Translations under genes and position numbers: made by a program
Source of the DNA: Himantopus leucocephalus
Lineage: Eukaryota > Chordata > Aves > Charadriiformes > Recurvirostridae
NCBI GenBank assembly: GCA_003993805.1
Contig: RSEF01000005.1
Location: 41,595,215-41,659,214 of the forward strand
Direction of reading: 5' to 3'
Length of the DNA: 64,000 bases
Shown here: piece by piece, positions 9,201-19,710 of the stretch
How the letters are laid out: every line of letters begins with the position of its first letter
Numbering within the stretch: the stretch's first letter is position 1
The notes under the pieces: model-generated
Databases searched by the model: none
The model's input: the letters and a program-made list of their open reading frames with translations, nothing else
What the model was told of the DNA's origin: nothing

Positions 9201-11528
9201 TGACCACTTTGCACATCTCCCTTCTGTGATGGAAATATCCCCCTAGTCATGTTTCCCAGACCATTCCCATTGCTGCTGCCTCCTCCTGGCCCCCTTTCCC
9301 ACAGCACTGAGCCTGGAGTCAGCACCAGGGTGCCTCCCCAGCCCAGGGGTGCAGGATTTTCCCTCCCACATGTCAATCCACAGCTCAGCCTGGAGTTCGA
9401 GTCGGACATCCAGGGGCTTCACGAGGCATGTTCATCATTGGTGTGATCCACACTAGCCCCCACAGCGGTGCCTGGCATCGCCACCCCGCACACAGCAGCG
9501 GAATCCCTCCCGCGGGGGGGGAGACCTGTGCTGGGGGATTTGCCTCCCGTTCATGTCAGGCTCTTGTTCCACCTCAGTCAAGATTTTTCGGGAGACTCCC
9601 ACCCTGCCTCCCAACATGCTTTCAACCCCAGAGGGACCAAAATCGCTGGTGATTTATTGCAGGCACTCTCTAATCCATCACCCACAGCAAAGCAGAGCTT
9701 TTCTCTGCTCCCCGCAGCAGCAGCGGGTTGATCTCCGGCAGTGCAGCACAAGGGCTGCAGTGTGAGGACAACGGCTGCCTGGCGCACAGGGAAGAGCCGA
9801 CCGGCAGCTTGTTTGCAGCCCAGGATCTCGCATCCCACTTCGCACAGCTCCCACAGTGGGAACTGGAAACATGACTGGCAGAGCTCTTCACGCTCACCAT
9901 GCCCCCAGCACACATTCAGTGTCAGCACCACCGCGGGCACCTCCTGACACACGAGAGCCTCGCTTCTCCCTGAGATTCAGGGGCAGTGCCTGCTTTGCCC
10001 CAGCAGGCAGAATCACAGGCAACTGGGAAACCTCCAGCCCCACCACAGGACAGGGAAGGTCTGGAAAGGCGACGGCAGTCAGCCAGACACACCACGCAGA
10101 GAGGAGAGGGCAGGGAAGCATCGATCGAGGCCAGTACCACCAGGGGTGTCACCTGGCCTCAGGTAAAAGCCCAAAGAGCAGGCAGAGGGACCCTCCTGGT
10201 TTGGCATGCATTTCAGCAGTTGTGAGTAAGCCCCCTGCCCTGTTACCCAGGCTGCTACGACGTCCGGAGGATGCAAAGCTGCAAGTTCACCCTCGCGGTG
10301 CTTGGCGAGGAGCCCACCACCTCCCCGGCGCAGCCACGGCCCCGCAGTGGCAGTGCTTACCTGCATGGTGACCGTGCTTGTCTCCACGGGGACGCAGCGG
10401 AGACCCTCGTCCCCGCAGCAGCCTCCGCAGCGCTGCAGGGAGACGCAGGAGGGTCTGAAAATGTACTCCACCTCGTTGGGGAACTCGGTAATGACATCCA
10501 CCAGCTGCTCCAGAGGCCGGCAGAAACTACGATTCCAGATCTCCCGAAAAGTCAGGACTGCAACAGACCGGGGTGGGGGTCCCATAAGGATGCGCCCCGG
10601 GGAGGCTGAGCCCAGCCGACCCACTGCCGGGGCAGGTGCAGCAGCGGCGGTGGGGTCCTGCATCCGCCACGGGGGCACAGGGATGCGGGGGACCCCCTTG
10701 TGCCCCCAGTAAGCCCATCGCCGCACCGGTGCGAGGGCTCACACAGCCACCACATCCACCTCGATGGGCTCTTTCTCCACCTGCCCGCCAGCCCCGTCTC
10801 CTCCTTCTCAGGCGCCCCGCTTCCCCCCCGCACCCCGCCGCGGCGGGGCTCCCCCGGTCTCCCCTCGCCCTCCCTCGGCGGGCGCCGAAGCCCGGCCCCG
10901 CAGCGCCGCGCACAACCGTCCCCTCGAGTATTCCCAACGGGGAGACGAGAGCGGAGCCGAAGCGGAGCCTTCCTGCTCGGGACCCGGCACCGGAGGAGCG
11001 GCGAGCCCGGGACAGGGCTGCGCTCCGCTCCGGCCCGGTGCCGCAAGCGCCCGGGGCGGGCTGGGGCGGGGGGGACAGGCTGCTCCGGCCCCGGCACGGC
11101 TCCGTCGGGCATCGCCGCGGGGCTCCGGGAGGGATAACGGCTCCGGGGGCGTTCCCACCCCCCATCCCAGCCCCGGCCCTGCGCACAGCCCTCCCCGGAC
11201 TGCCGCCCCCTCCCAGCCGGGGCACCGGCGGCCGCCCGCTGCCAACTCACCGGGCGGCTCCGCGCTGGCGGTCCCCCGCGCCTCCGGGGCCTGCAGGGAG
11301 GGAAAGGCGGGCGCTGGCTGGGGCGGCACGGGGGGACCCGCCGCCGCCCCCCGACCCAGCGCCGGGAGGTGCTGCTCCGGCGGCCACCGCCACCCCGGGC
11401 AGCGGCACCGGCGGGGCCGGGCTGTCCCCGCTCCGACCCCCCTCCCGCCCCCCGGCTCTCACCGGGGCGGGCGGCGCCCCCAGCGCCCCGGCCACCAGCA
11501 GCCGCAGGAAGGCGCCGAGCAGCCGCAT
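6185..11528 (-). CDS. PGF: Placenta growth factor (VEGF family), complete gene, 7 coding exons
   Basis: PGF encodes a secreted dimeric cystine-knot growth factor that in other vertebrates binds VEGFR1 and neuropilin. The coding exons on the minus strand join as 11528-11463, 11290-11251, 10557-10361, 8897-8821, 7117-7088, 6997-6935 and 6206-6185. All introns are GT-AG, and the total is 495 nt encoding 164 residues. Residues 1-22 are a signal peptide (MRLLGAFLRLLVAGAL...). The eight knot cysteines are at 48, 73, 79, 82, 83, 90, 124 and 126, around the RCGGCCGDEGLRC core. A basic heparin-binding segment (RRRSKGRGKRRQDK) spans 137-157, and the protein ends CGTPRR. EFPNEVEYIF, CVPVET and the basic exon favour PGF over VEGFA or VEGFB. 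Odd point: the family sequon before VTMQ (NVT or NIT) reads STVTMQ here, while a different sequon, NRS, lies at residue 44. Skipping the 63-nt exon keeps the frame and gives a 143-residue form like human PlGF-1. Confidence 0.96.
6935..6997 (-). CDS. PGF: PGF coding exon 6 (heparin-binding, PlGF-2-type exon)
   Basis: This 63-nt exon starts after TTTCGAAG and ends GAACT before GTAAGTGAG. It encodes RRSKGRGKRRQDKKRRKDCE, a strongly basic stretch matching the PlGF-2 heparin/neuropilin-binding insert. Length and phases allow precise skipping. If the following intron were retained, the frame would stop one codon later (CTG TAA) because the donor itself supplies the stop. Intron 5 before it is only 90 nt. 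Confidence 0.94.
7088..7117 (-). CDS. PGF: PGF coding exon 5 (30-nt mini-exon)
   Basis: This mini-exon lies between the acceptor TTTTTCCACCCCGCAG and the donor AAG|GTAAGC. It completes an Arg codon and encodes PRQDLMRLG plus two bases of the next Arg. The 30-nt size and phase equal the human exon for PLREKMKPE. It is too short to find by coding potential. The support is size, phase, splice sites and position. Confidence 0.88.
7560..7690 (+). repeat. Possible old CR1/L2-type LINE fragment in PGF intron 4
   Basis: The stretch GAAGTTTACACAGATTCAAA resembles the AAGTTTACATGGATTCAAA-type motif near the 3' end of old CR1/L2-like LINEs in sauropsids. Flanks are too diverged for boundaries. The call is a resemblance judged by eye. 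Confidence 0.3.
8821..8897 (-). CDS. PGF: PGF coding exon 4 (beta-hairpin and last knot cysteines)
   Basis: This 77-nt exon, the family-typical length, follows the acceptor CTCTTTCAG and ends ...GAGTGCAG before the donor GTAGGG. It encodes LLKIKPNGEAPYVEMTF, then TEHKQCEC and part of an Arg codon. The TFTEHKQCECR end matches the TFSQHVRCECR-type end of mammalian PGF. The following intron is 1703 nt. Confidence 0.96.
10361..10557 (-). CDS. PGF: PGF coding exon 3 (cystine-knot core)
   Basis: This is a 197-nt exon, the invariant VEGF-family length. It starts after the acceptor CTGTTGCAG and ends ...ACCATGCAG|GTAAGC. It encodes residues 36-101 with six of the eight knot cysteines (SFC, PSC, RCGGCC, LRC). 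The intron before it is 693 nt and the one after it is 1463 nt. This is the most strongly recognisable block of the gene. Confidence 0.97.
11251..11290 (-). CDS. PGF: PGF coding exon 2 (linker)
   Basis: This is a 40-nt exon after the acceptor CCCTGCAG, encoding the short poorly conserved linker APEARGTASAEPP plus the first base of the next codon. It ends GAGCCGCCCG before the donor GTGAGTTG. VEGFA exon 2 is 52 nt with the same end phase, so the 12-nt difference is in frame. Sequence identity alone would not prove this exon; its phase and splice sites do. Confidence 0.82.
11463..11528 (-). CDS. PGF: PGF coding exon 1 (signal peptide)
   Basis: This exon is 66 nt (22 codons) in phase 0, the same coding length as VEGFA exon 1. 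The start ATG at 11528 opens a leucine/alanine-rich signal peptide (MRLLGAFLRLLVAGALGAPP). The exon ends ...GCCCCG followed by the donor GTGAGAGC. The intron to exon 2 is 172 nt. No other ATG in this frame gives a better leader. Confidence 0.9.
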
Positions 11529-11576
11529 CGCCGCTCCCGCTCCCGCCGCCGCCCCGGCACCGACTCAGCGCCGCCG

Positions 11577-11606
11577 CTACCGCCCCGCCGCCCCCAGCAT
11601 GCCGCC

Positions 11607-11640
<34 letters not shown>

Positions 11641-11645
11641 GCCAT
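11577..11645 (-). other. Upstream ORF encoding polyarginine, 5' of PGF
   Basis: An ATG at 11645 on the PGF strand opens a 22-codon frame: Met-Ala, eleven Arg from the CGG tract, then GGMLGAAGR and a stop at 11577, 48 nt before the PGF start. An internal ATG gives a 7-codon frame with the same stop. A longer frame from an ATG at 11840 reads through the same codons. Whether it is transcribed is unknown because the PGF start site is not defined. Confidence 0.4.
11602..11640 (-). repeat. CGG/CCG trinucleotide repeat upstream of the PGF start codon
   Basis: This is an uninterrupted run of about 12 CCG units on the plus strand (CGG on the PGF strand), ending about 75 nt upstream of the PGF ATG. 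It is likely within the 5'UTR or core promoter. Such tracts vary in length between individuals and assemble poorly. Confidence 0.85.
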
Positions 11646-11943
11646 GGGAGCGCGCCCCGCTCCGCCGCCGTATTTCACTGCCGCCGCCCCGCCCCGGCCC
11701 CGCCGCGGGGCGGGAGCAGGTGCCCGGCCCCGGCGGCCGCGGGGACGGCCGGTGCCCCCCGGGCGCGGCGGTGCTCCCCGCCTACAGATCCACCCATCCA
11801 CCCACCCCCCGCCCCGCACCGGCATCGGCCGTTTCCCCACGGGGCTGCCGCGGGGCTTCTAGGGACCGGCCCGTGCCCGGAGCCTCCCCGGGGGGCGGGA
11901 AACACCGGGGCTGTGTCGGGGCTTCTCGGCTCGCTGGGCTGCC

Positions 11944-12943
11944 NNNNNNNNNNNNNNNNNNNNNNNNNNNNNNNNNNNNNNNNNNNNNNNNNNNNNNNNN
12001 NNNNNNNNNNNNNNNNNNNNNNNNNNNNNNNNNNNNNNNNNNNNNNNNNNNNNNNNNNNNNNNNNNNNNNNNNNNNNNNNNNNNNNNNNNNNNNNNNNNN
12101 NNNNNNNNNNNNNNNNNNNNNNNNNNNNNNNNNNNNNNNNNNNNNNNNNNNNNNNNNNNNNNNNNNNNNNNNNNNNNNNNNNNNNNNNNNNNNNNNNNNN
12201 NNNNNNNNNNNNNNNNNNNNNNNNNNNNNNNNNNNNNNNNNNNNNNNNNNNNNNNNNNNNNNNNNNNNNNNNNNNNNNNNNNNNNNNNNNNNNNNNNNNN
12301 NNNNNNNNNNNNNNNNNNNNNNNNNNNNNNNNNNNNNNNNNNNNNNNNNNNNNNNNNNNNNNNNNNNNNNNNNNNNNNNNNNNNNNNNNNNNNNNNNNNN
12401 NNNNNNNNNNNNNNNNNNNNNNNNNNNNNNNNNNNNNNNNNNNNNNNNNNNNNNNNNNNNNNNNNNNNNNNNNNNNNNNNNNNNNNNNNNNNNNNNNNNN
12501 NNNNNNNNNNNNNNNNNNNNNNNNNNNNNNNNNNNNNNNNNNNNNNNNNNNNNNNNNNNNNNNNNNNNNNNNNNNNNNNNNNNNNNNNNNNNNNNNNNNN
12601 NNNNNNNNNNNNNNNNNNNNNNNNNNNNNNNNNNNNNNNNNNNNNNNNNNNNNNNNNNNNNNNNNNNNNNNNNNNNNNNNNNNNNNNNNNNNNNNNNNNN
12701 NNNNNNNNNNNNNNNNNNNNNNNNNNNNNNNNNNNNNNNNNNNNNNNNNNNNNNNNNNNNNNNNNNNNNNNNNNNNNNNNNNNNNNNNNNNNNNNNNNNN
12801 NNNNNNNNNNNNNNNNNNNNNNNNNNNNNNNNNNNNNNNNNNNNNNNNNNNNNNNNNNNNNNNNNNNNNNNNNNNNNNNNNNNNNNNNNNNNNNNNNNNN
12901 NNNNNNNNNNNNNNNNNNNNNNNNNNNNNNNNNNNNNNNNNNN
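11944..12943. other. Assembly gap, exactly 1000 N
   Basis: A run of N of exactly 1000 bases is a fixed-size placeholder, not a measured distance. It cuts the PGF CpG island on the left and opens into AT-richer DNA on the right. Any open frame spanning it is meaningless. Confidence 0.98.
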
Positions 12944-14084
12944 CTTCAAGAAGGGATTTTTTTTCCGGTCTTAACCTTTGTCATCTTCCTTTTTTGATCT
13001 GACATTAATAAAGAATTTGGCAAACAGTCCGTAAGGTAATAAAGGAGGGAAGGTTTTGTTCTCTCTCTCTTTTTATTTTTTTAACTGTACATATTGCAGC
13101 AGTATGTCAGCATGGTAATTCTGGTAGGCCAAGAAAGAAAAGACAGTGCTAAAAACCCAAAAATCATATGTAATTCTAGCACTAGATTAATACCTTTTAC
13201 CTTCAAATATCTGTAAGCTATTCCTTTTTTGGGTTCCCAGAGAACACATTTTGATTAAAATCCCTTAGGAGGTGGGTCTTTCACACAAGCATTGGATAGC
13301 TTGACACAACTTTGTCTTTGATCAGATGACAACCAGCATTGGTACTGCAGCCATTTCAGAAGTGATACAGCGGGGGAAGAAATGGTACTCAGGAGCTTGT
13401 TCAGCATACACCCATGGCATACTGGTAAGAGCCACTATTGGCATCTCATTTTCATGGGCACCATATTTATTTGAGAATTTCTGCATATGTTTTTATGCAT
13501 CTCACTTAACTCTCTGCCAAAGTCATGGAGGTAGAGATGCTCTTGCTCCTTTAAAACTATTAGACTGAGTGCAGAATGTGGAAAAAACACTCGAGGTGAC
13601 CTTTTATCTCAGTCATGAGTTCCCCACTTCACTCTGTGTCCCTCAGGCTTGGAAGATGTGAAGGCTAGATGCCAGATTTGGGACTCCCTTTTGCTAGCCA
13701 TCAAGGTGGGGAACAACAGCAGTTGCTGAAGCCAGGCACATACCTGGTACATTTCCTTCCCCACCCCAAGTTAAACAGAGGAGAAGGCAACTGGGTAATT
13801 AGCTTCAAAATATTTGTGCAGAGCATCGTGCTGTGTCTAAATATTTGCTCAAAATTATTGCCAGGAAGGTTGCCTGAGCCTTCCTGGTGTTTCATTCTTC
13901 TGCAACCCAGAAGAAACCCATGCGACTTATATTGATGGCTCCTAATATTCAATTGCTAGTAGCTTTCTGTTTAATAGAGGGGTTTTTTTAAGCAGAAGGA
14001 ACTGATTGTCTTTAGCAGCTACTGACTCAGGGTGCAGTCATGTGAGCAGGCAGGCTCAGGTCTTGGTGGTGTCCTCTCCAAGGA
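12944..14084. other. Non-coding sequence right of the 1000-N gap
   Basis: This is AT-rich unique-looking sequence with no recognisable exon or RNA gene. The base composition is clearly different from the PGF side of the gap. Confidence 0.45.
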
Positions 14085-14430
14085 ATGCTTTGCTACAGGA
14101 AGCCTGGTTAGTAGTGCAGAAAGCACTTTCTCAGGGTTAGGTTGATGCTTTGCTGATAAAGATTCTGCCTTTTGGATAAGACATAAAACTGAGGTTCTGA
14201 ACACCTGCATATTTTTATAAGTGTTCCCTGACTCTCTCCTAGGTGTATTATAAAGAGTGCTTGTGCTTTGTTTGGGCAATACCAAGTACCATGATGAAGT
14301 GCAAGTAACTCAATGGGATTTATACGAGCTTATGAAGCGGAGAATAAACCCCATAGTTTGCACAGTAAATCAATTTGTAAAGCGCTTTGGGATCTTTCTG
14401 GATGAAAGGCGCTATATAAATGTAAGCCAT
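14085..14430 (+). repeat. Ancient V-SINE/L2-tail-type retroelement
   Basis: Two hallmark blocks sit in the expected order. GCCTTTTGGATAAGACATAA at about 14167 resembles the GCCTTTCGGATGAGACGTTAA central domain of V-SINE/HE1-type elements. The 3' tail AAAGCGCTTTGGGATC...GGCGCTATATAAATG at 14379-14421 is a widely shared L2-type LINE/SINE tail. The spacing of about 200 nt is plausible. The left boundary is uncertain. Confidence 0.6.
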
Positions 14431-15982
14431 GACCATTCATCATTATTGAATATGAAATAGAGATATACACTCTATCAAGCTAGCAGCAATAGGCTTGGGC
14501 TCATGATTGCTCACAGGACCCAATCAATCATCAGATCACGACATAATGCAGCTAGAATAAAAAAAAGAAAACCCACAGCAAATCATTCCAAGCAATGCAA
14601 TTAATGGGCATCCAGTATAAATAGTGATCTCAGTCAGGGAGACTGGGCTTTTCCTGAACAGTAGAGTTGATGCCAGAGCCATACAGTGTGAAAGAGAGAA
14701 TTACTGACCTAATGTTAGGAGGGAAAGGAAAGATTCCTCACCAGCGGTATGCCATATAGACGTTCACTACAGCTAGACTAAAGACATTGCTTCTATGCTT
14801 TTCAGAATTGGCTTTTCTTTTCCCATTTGGGAAATGGAACAGAAAATGTTTTTGTATAGATAATATTAGCCTTTGTTCTACATTGAGTCACAGAGATGCT
14901 GTTCATTTTTTGCGCTGTTCTGTGCAAAAACTAGCCCAGGCGCCTAGTCCTGTCACCTAACCTTGGTCATCATCTGTAGCATATATGGCTCTTGCAGTGC
15001 AATATGCACAAATCCACAATCTTCACAGGATGCAAGGATTTGGACCAGACTGTGCCTTGCACACCAGGATGTATAACCTGTTTCTGCTGCTCATCCTTGG
15101 AGACACTGACTGCCATAATGTTCTCCATTTTATGCCAATTAAGTTGAACTGTAGGCTCCTCCAGTGTTCTGCTTCAAGAGCCAAGCCGACTGAGGCCTTT
15201 CTCCACTTGTGCAAGAGCTCCTTCTGCCTATGTATTTGCCTTGTGAGGGAAGGCAGTACCTGGTGTGAGCTTCCCCTCCTCCCCCATTCAGTTGTGCTGA
15301 TATGTCTGTCTCTCAAGCTGCTGTCATGCTATGGGATATAATATTCTACTCTCATTTTATGTTTGTTCGCTATTACCAAAGAGAGATTGAAATTTAATAA
15401 AATATAAGGGAGGGGGGTGAAAATTGGAATAAGAAAGTGGGGGGAGGGGATCAACGATCCCATTACATAAAATCTGTTTTACGACAGGTCAGCTTAGGAA
15501 GAACGGGAAACTCTTCTCAGCTCTTCTACTGCCATGATCACCAAGCAGTAGCCTGCAGTTTATATACAGTCTATAGTGCCCTATATTGTCACCTGCAGCT
15601 ATCTTCATCTCCAGTACAGAGGTGTAGTCTGACATGTTCTGGAATCAGTAGGTGGAGCAGATCCACAGTGTCTCAGATACCCCTTCTATGCCAGAGGTGC
15701 TGCTATTGCAATTCAATATCTCATCAGAAGTATGACTGTAGGACTGGGAGATGGAGGATCCTGAGCAATCAGCCTGTAGTTCTGGTAAACCCTGTGCACT
15801 AGACCTTCTGGGAGTCAGCAGTGTGGCTGCTTTCACTCACACTTTTCCGTAGCTTTAGAATCATGTATGTGCTAATAGCAGATGAAAGTCAGCTACCTTG
15901 GCCTTGTCAAAGTGGGGCAAATAATCAGCAATTAGAAGGATCAGATCAGAGAAGTTACTGAAATTAGCTGCAGCCCTGCTCT

Positions 15983-16030
15983 GTAAGGTGTGTAGCTTCG
16001 TAAGGTGCGTAGCTTTGTAAGGTGTTGTAA
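15983..16030. repeat. 17-bp tandem repeat, about 2.8 copies
   Basis: The unit GTAAGGTGYGTAGCTTY is repeated twice and followed by a partial third copy GTAAGGTG. It is a short minisatellite-like duplication. Confidence 0.75.
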
Positions 16031-16964
16031 AATAGATGGCCTGGTTACAAACAAGAGGTAAAGAGTAAGTGGATGTCTAACTCACGTGCTCTCAAGGGAA
16101 ATTGCATTCCTGCCCCGAGGGCTTGGCTGTTCCACACCATGTCCCTCAGGGAAGGTGGGAAGGGTGTCTGTGCTGCTTCTATTTTATGTATATCTGGGTG
16201 CAGCTCGTGGTCTCCCCTGCCTCTGAAGGTTATGTCACAGGCTAACAGCAAATCTCTCACAAAGACGACTTAGACTGAATTGAGTCATGATCGTAGAGTG
16301 AGCAGTGTGTATTGAGCAAGCCATTAGCATCTTCTCATCAGAGATTAATTTATTGGTAAATACTCATTTTAGTTCTTATCTCAGTAGGTCTCTGAGAACC
16401 CATAATAAAGGCAACAGCTGATACTGAGGATGATAAATGAAGTAGAAATATGTTTTCTTTTAATTTTTCCTACCTTTTCTTCAGGATGGGAATTACTTGC
16501 TTGGCAGGATCTCAGCCATAGCTTGTTCTTTTGTGTTTGAAAGTGATGCCATTTCAAAAAAACCCTTACACTTATGTTTGACCATACATATTCTAGCTCT
16601 TTTCTGGTTTCCAATGCTACACACCTTTAAGGTACATCTCAAATCCATGCACGTGAATCCTCATAGATCCGCAAACTGTTGTTTCCCAACTCTGAAATTC
16701 TTATCTTTGCACCACAACATTGCAATTGCATTGTTATTTCTAGCAGCAATCGATATCCTTTCAGTCAGGCTTTTAATAGCTTCTTGATTAATTAATTAGT
16801 TAATGTAGCTAATTTTATAGCTTCGTGATTAATTGATTAATCAAGTAATGGTTTTTGCAGTACTTCTAAATGCAAAGTGTGATGTAAGTACTAAGCAATA
16901 GGATATTATAAATTATTGTTTTTGTTTTAATACTGTCATGATTGGCCAAATCCTACCAAATAGC

Positions 16965-16996
16965 TTATTCAGACTGGGTATTATTCAGACTGAATA
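16965..16996. repeat. 16-bp direct repeat pair
   Basis: TTATTCAGACTGGGTA is followed immediately by TTATTCAGACTGAATA. The two copies differ at two positions. Confidence 0.75.
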
Positions 16997-19009
16997 TTTT
17001 AATACTAAGTCTACCATGGAGTTCTTTCAGTTTGCATGAGTGGATGTTAGTTATATGTAAGATCAGAACAAACAAAATAGATACCACAAATTAGTTTTGT
17101 TATTACACAGAGATAATCTGTACAAGGCAGAGTAACAAAAAGAGAAATTTTTAAAATTATCAACTCGCCATTAAAACTCTGCCATGTTATAGGAACCAGT
17201 TGGCAGCATATGCTTCTACAGTTATTGTGTGCATCTGTTGTTTAGACTGAGGATTCACATGGGCAAGGATGTATTCTTACAGAATGATGGTCCCCATACA
17301 AGATAGTTTCTGATCTATAAGACTGATATATTTAAATAAGTAGTGACTTTCTGTATTTGGTGGCAGTTTCTTTCTTTGGTTAAGTTTGTACCTGGACAGC
17401 TTTACCATATGCTACAGCTAGTACTTAGCATGAATGGAACTAAGATGGCAGCAACTGTGGAGCTTTGTTAACAGGGCTTTCACCAGCCTCATCTTTTCCC
17501 AGTCACCACAGTTCCAAAGATATTACTAAGTTTGCATTAGCAGGTTTTGTAAATGTGTCTGCATTCATCACAAAATCACATCTTATTGAAATCACAGGGA
17601 AGGAAAGTGGCAAAGATACTACCTAACTCCAAAAAGAAGGAAGGGAAGTTTTCTAGGCCAAGAAGATAACTAGAAGCCATAATGGACAATTAAGTGTGTT
17701 GATATGTGAATAAATAAAAATGGAAGAATCACCATGACAGAGGATTTCACAGTACTGAAAAATGTGAAATCATGCCCTGGGCAAAGGCAGGGGGTGAGAG
17801 CAAATGACCCAAACTATGCTGTCTTTTCTATTACCACCTGGAAAGGGGCTTTGCGACATTGTGGTTAGATCTCCAAAGCATCAGCCCAGTGGCCCAAGCA
17901 CACAGTCTTTCTGTCCCTGCCCTGTCTCTGATCAACTTTCTTTAAGTATCTGCTCTAGGCCATTGCCACCAGTAATGTTCTAACATTGATTGCATCCCTG
18001 ACTAACATAGCTACAGTGCTGGACAAAATGGATCTTGTCTTAGGAGATTATAGTGCTTGGGCAAAGTGGAAAATAGAGCAGATAGAGGAGAGAAAGTGGC
18101 ATACCTGCAGAATGTGAATCATTTAAAATACAACTAAATAGAACAAATACTTTATTTAAAGCCTAATAGCTGTGGAATCTGCTCTAAACCACCCACAGGA
18201 AAGAGAAACATACTATGAGTTAAAACATAAATAGTGCCAGAAATCAAATGAGTCGGAATATAAAATCTGATGATATGTACATTGGGGAGGTAGGCATAAC
18301 CAGGTATGGGACTAGATTGAGGAGAAATGTTGTAGATCTGTTCCTGGGGCAGCACTAACATGTTTAGGACATTCTGGTGGAAGAACACAGTTTGGCGAAT
18401 GCATAATGGGCTCCTGAGCCACCTTTCTCCTCACTGCTCCCTGCTGTGATCTCCTCTCCAGAGAGCTGCACTGTTTTCTGCTATTCTCTTGAACCACCAG
18501 GTCCTCTTTCTTCTCCGTCTCCCCCTGTTCATTCAAACTCAGACTGAGAAGACTGGGGGGAGTGCTCAACTCCTGGCCTCTCTGAACCAGATACTCTGAA
18601 CCAGAGAACTTTCTTTTGTCCACAGGTTAGAGATTGTGGTGCAAGGATGAGTCCCTTCTGCTTCGTTTCACTCTGGTAGCAGATATTTGCTCCTTGTTCC
18701 CTCTCCCCAGTGGATGCCAGATGGTCAGGATGTCCTGCTACATCTGGCACATGAGGCCTCAGAGAAGGCAAAAGTTGTGGTATCTCACACAAATGTGTAA
18801 GGTGCAGATACTGTACTGGGAAAAGAAGGGGAGTATGAGGTGGGGACATACAATTTGTAAATTATGCCTAAATACCCCCTAAATTGTCAGTTGCAAGCAA
18901 ATTCAGGCACCCCCACAAACCATCTATTTTCTGTTCTGCTCATGAGGTGTATTTACTGCCCTTGAATTACAAATTGCATGCTGATTTTGTGATGTTGCTA
19001 AGGCATTTC

Positions 19010-19710
19010 AGAAAGTGAATGTTGTTTTTGAAAGAAGTGTGGGCTAGAATCCACGTGGTGTGAGAGCAGCTCTGCAGAAAACGACCTGGGAGTCCTGAAA
19101 GACAAGTTGAAGATCAATCAGCAGTATGACTTTGAGGTAGTGAAGGCTGAGTACATACTAGGTTGCATTAATAGGATTGTATCCAGCAAGTTGAGGAGTG
19201 ATTATTCCCCTCTATTCAGCAATTGCAAGGCTGTACCTGGAGTACTGTGTCCATTTTGGGGCTGCCCAGTATAGGGAAGAAGTTGACAAACTGGAGTGAG
19301 TCCAGCCAATGGTGACAAAGGTGGTTAGAGGACTGGAGCACATGAGATGAAAGGAGAATCTGACAGACCTGAGTTTATTCAGCTGGGGAAGGAAAAGCTA
19401 AGGGGGGTCTAATTGTAGCCTTCAACTGCCTAATGGGTAGTTAAAGAGAAGACAGAGACAGTTTCTAGTTGGAGGAGCGCAGGAAAAGGATGAGAGGCAG
19501 TGAATACAACCTGCAAGAGAGGAGTTGCAATAGCTATAATGACAAAGTTCTTGGTAATGGGAGTGGTTGCAGAGTGACTACCTTCTTCAGAGACAGTCAC
19601 AATTTGCTCCGAGCAGCCTGGTCTAAGTTCAAAGCTGGGCCTGCTTTGAGCAGGGGTTTGGACCAGATGACCTCCAGGGGTCCTTTCCAATCTTATTTCT
19701 GTGATTCAAA
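19010..19710 (+). repeat. CR1 LINE, 3' portion (avian type)
   Basis: This is a decayed end of the CR1 reverse transcriptase ORF plus 3'UTR. Recognisable pieces in order are CGACCTGGGAGTCCTGA, TACCTGGAGTACTGTGTCCA, GGTCTAATTG near AACTGCCTAATGGG, then TTGGACCAGATGACCTCCAG and the terminal CTGTGATTC. The order and the tail fix the orientation as plus. It is 5' truncated, as most CR1 copies are, and frames are broken. Confidence 0.88.

Larger units (their letters stand above)
10680..11943 (-). promoter_or_regulatory. PGF: CpG-island promoter and 5' region of PGF
   Basis: This is a dense CpG island covering PGF exons 1-2 and continuing into the 1000-N gap. Upstream of the ATG (above 11528) there are clustered GC boxes (about 11686-11706), a CGG tract and no TATA box near a plausible start. 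The transcription start cannot be placed from sequence alone. The island is truncated by the gap, so part of the promoter is probably missing from the assembly. Confidence 0.65.
14431..19009. other. Intergenic, AT-rich, no gene seen
   Basis: No exon or RNA gene was recognised. Local curiosities are a 17-bp tandem unit at 15983-16030, a 16-bp tandem pair at 16965-16996 and a TAAT-rich stretch at 16783-16846. Confidence 0.45.

Noticed and set aside
6185..11528. Identity as VEGFB or VEGFA instead of PGF
   Set aside because: The RRRSKGRGKRRQDK exon, the CVPVET block and the short CGTPRR end match PGF. VEGFA would need its large exon 7, and VEGFB has a different tail.
10636..11862. A 408-codon plus-strand frame rich in Pro, Ala and Arg
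   Set aside because: CpG-island composition makes long chance frames. It runs antisense to PGF exons 1-2 and has no domain.
10764..12997. Very long open frames (736 and 542 codons plus, 424 minus) over the PGF promoter
   Set aside because: They consist largely of N from the 1000-base gap. The remainder is GC-rich antisense of PGF exons and promoter, where stop codons are rare by composition.
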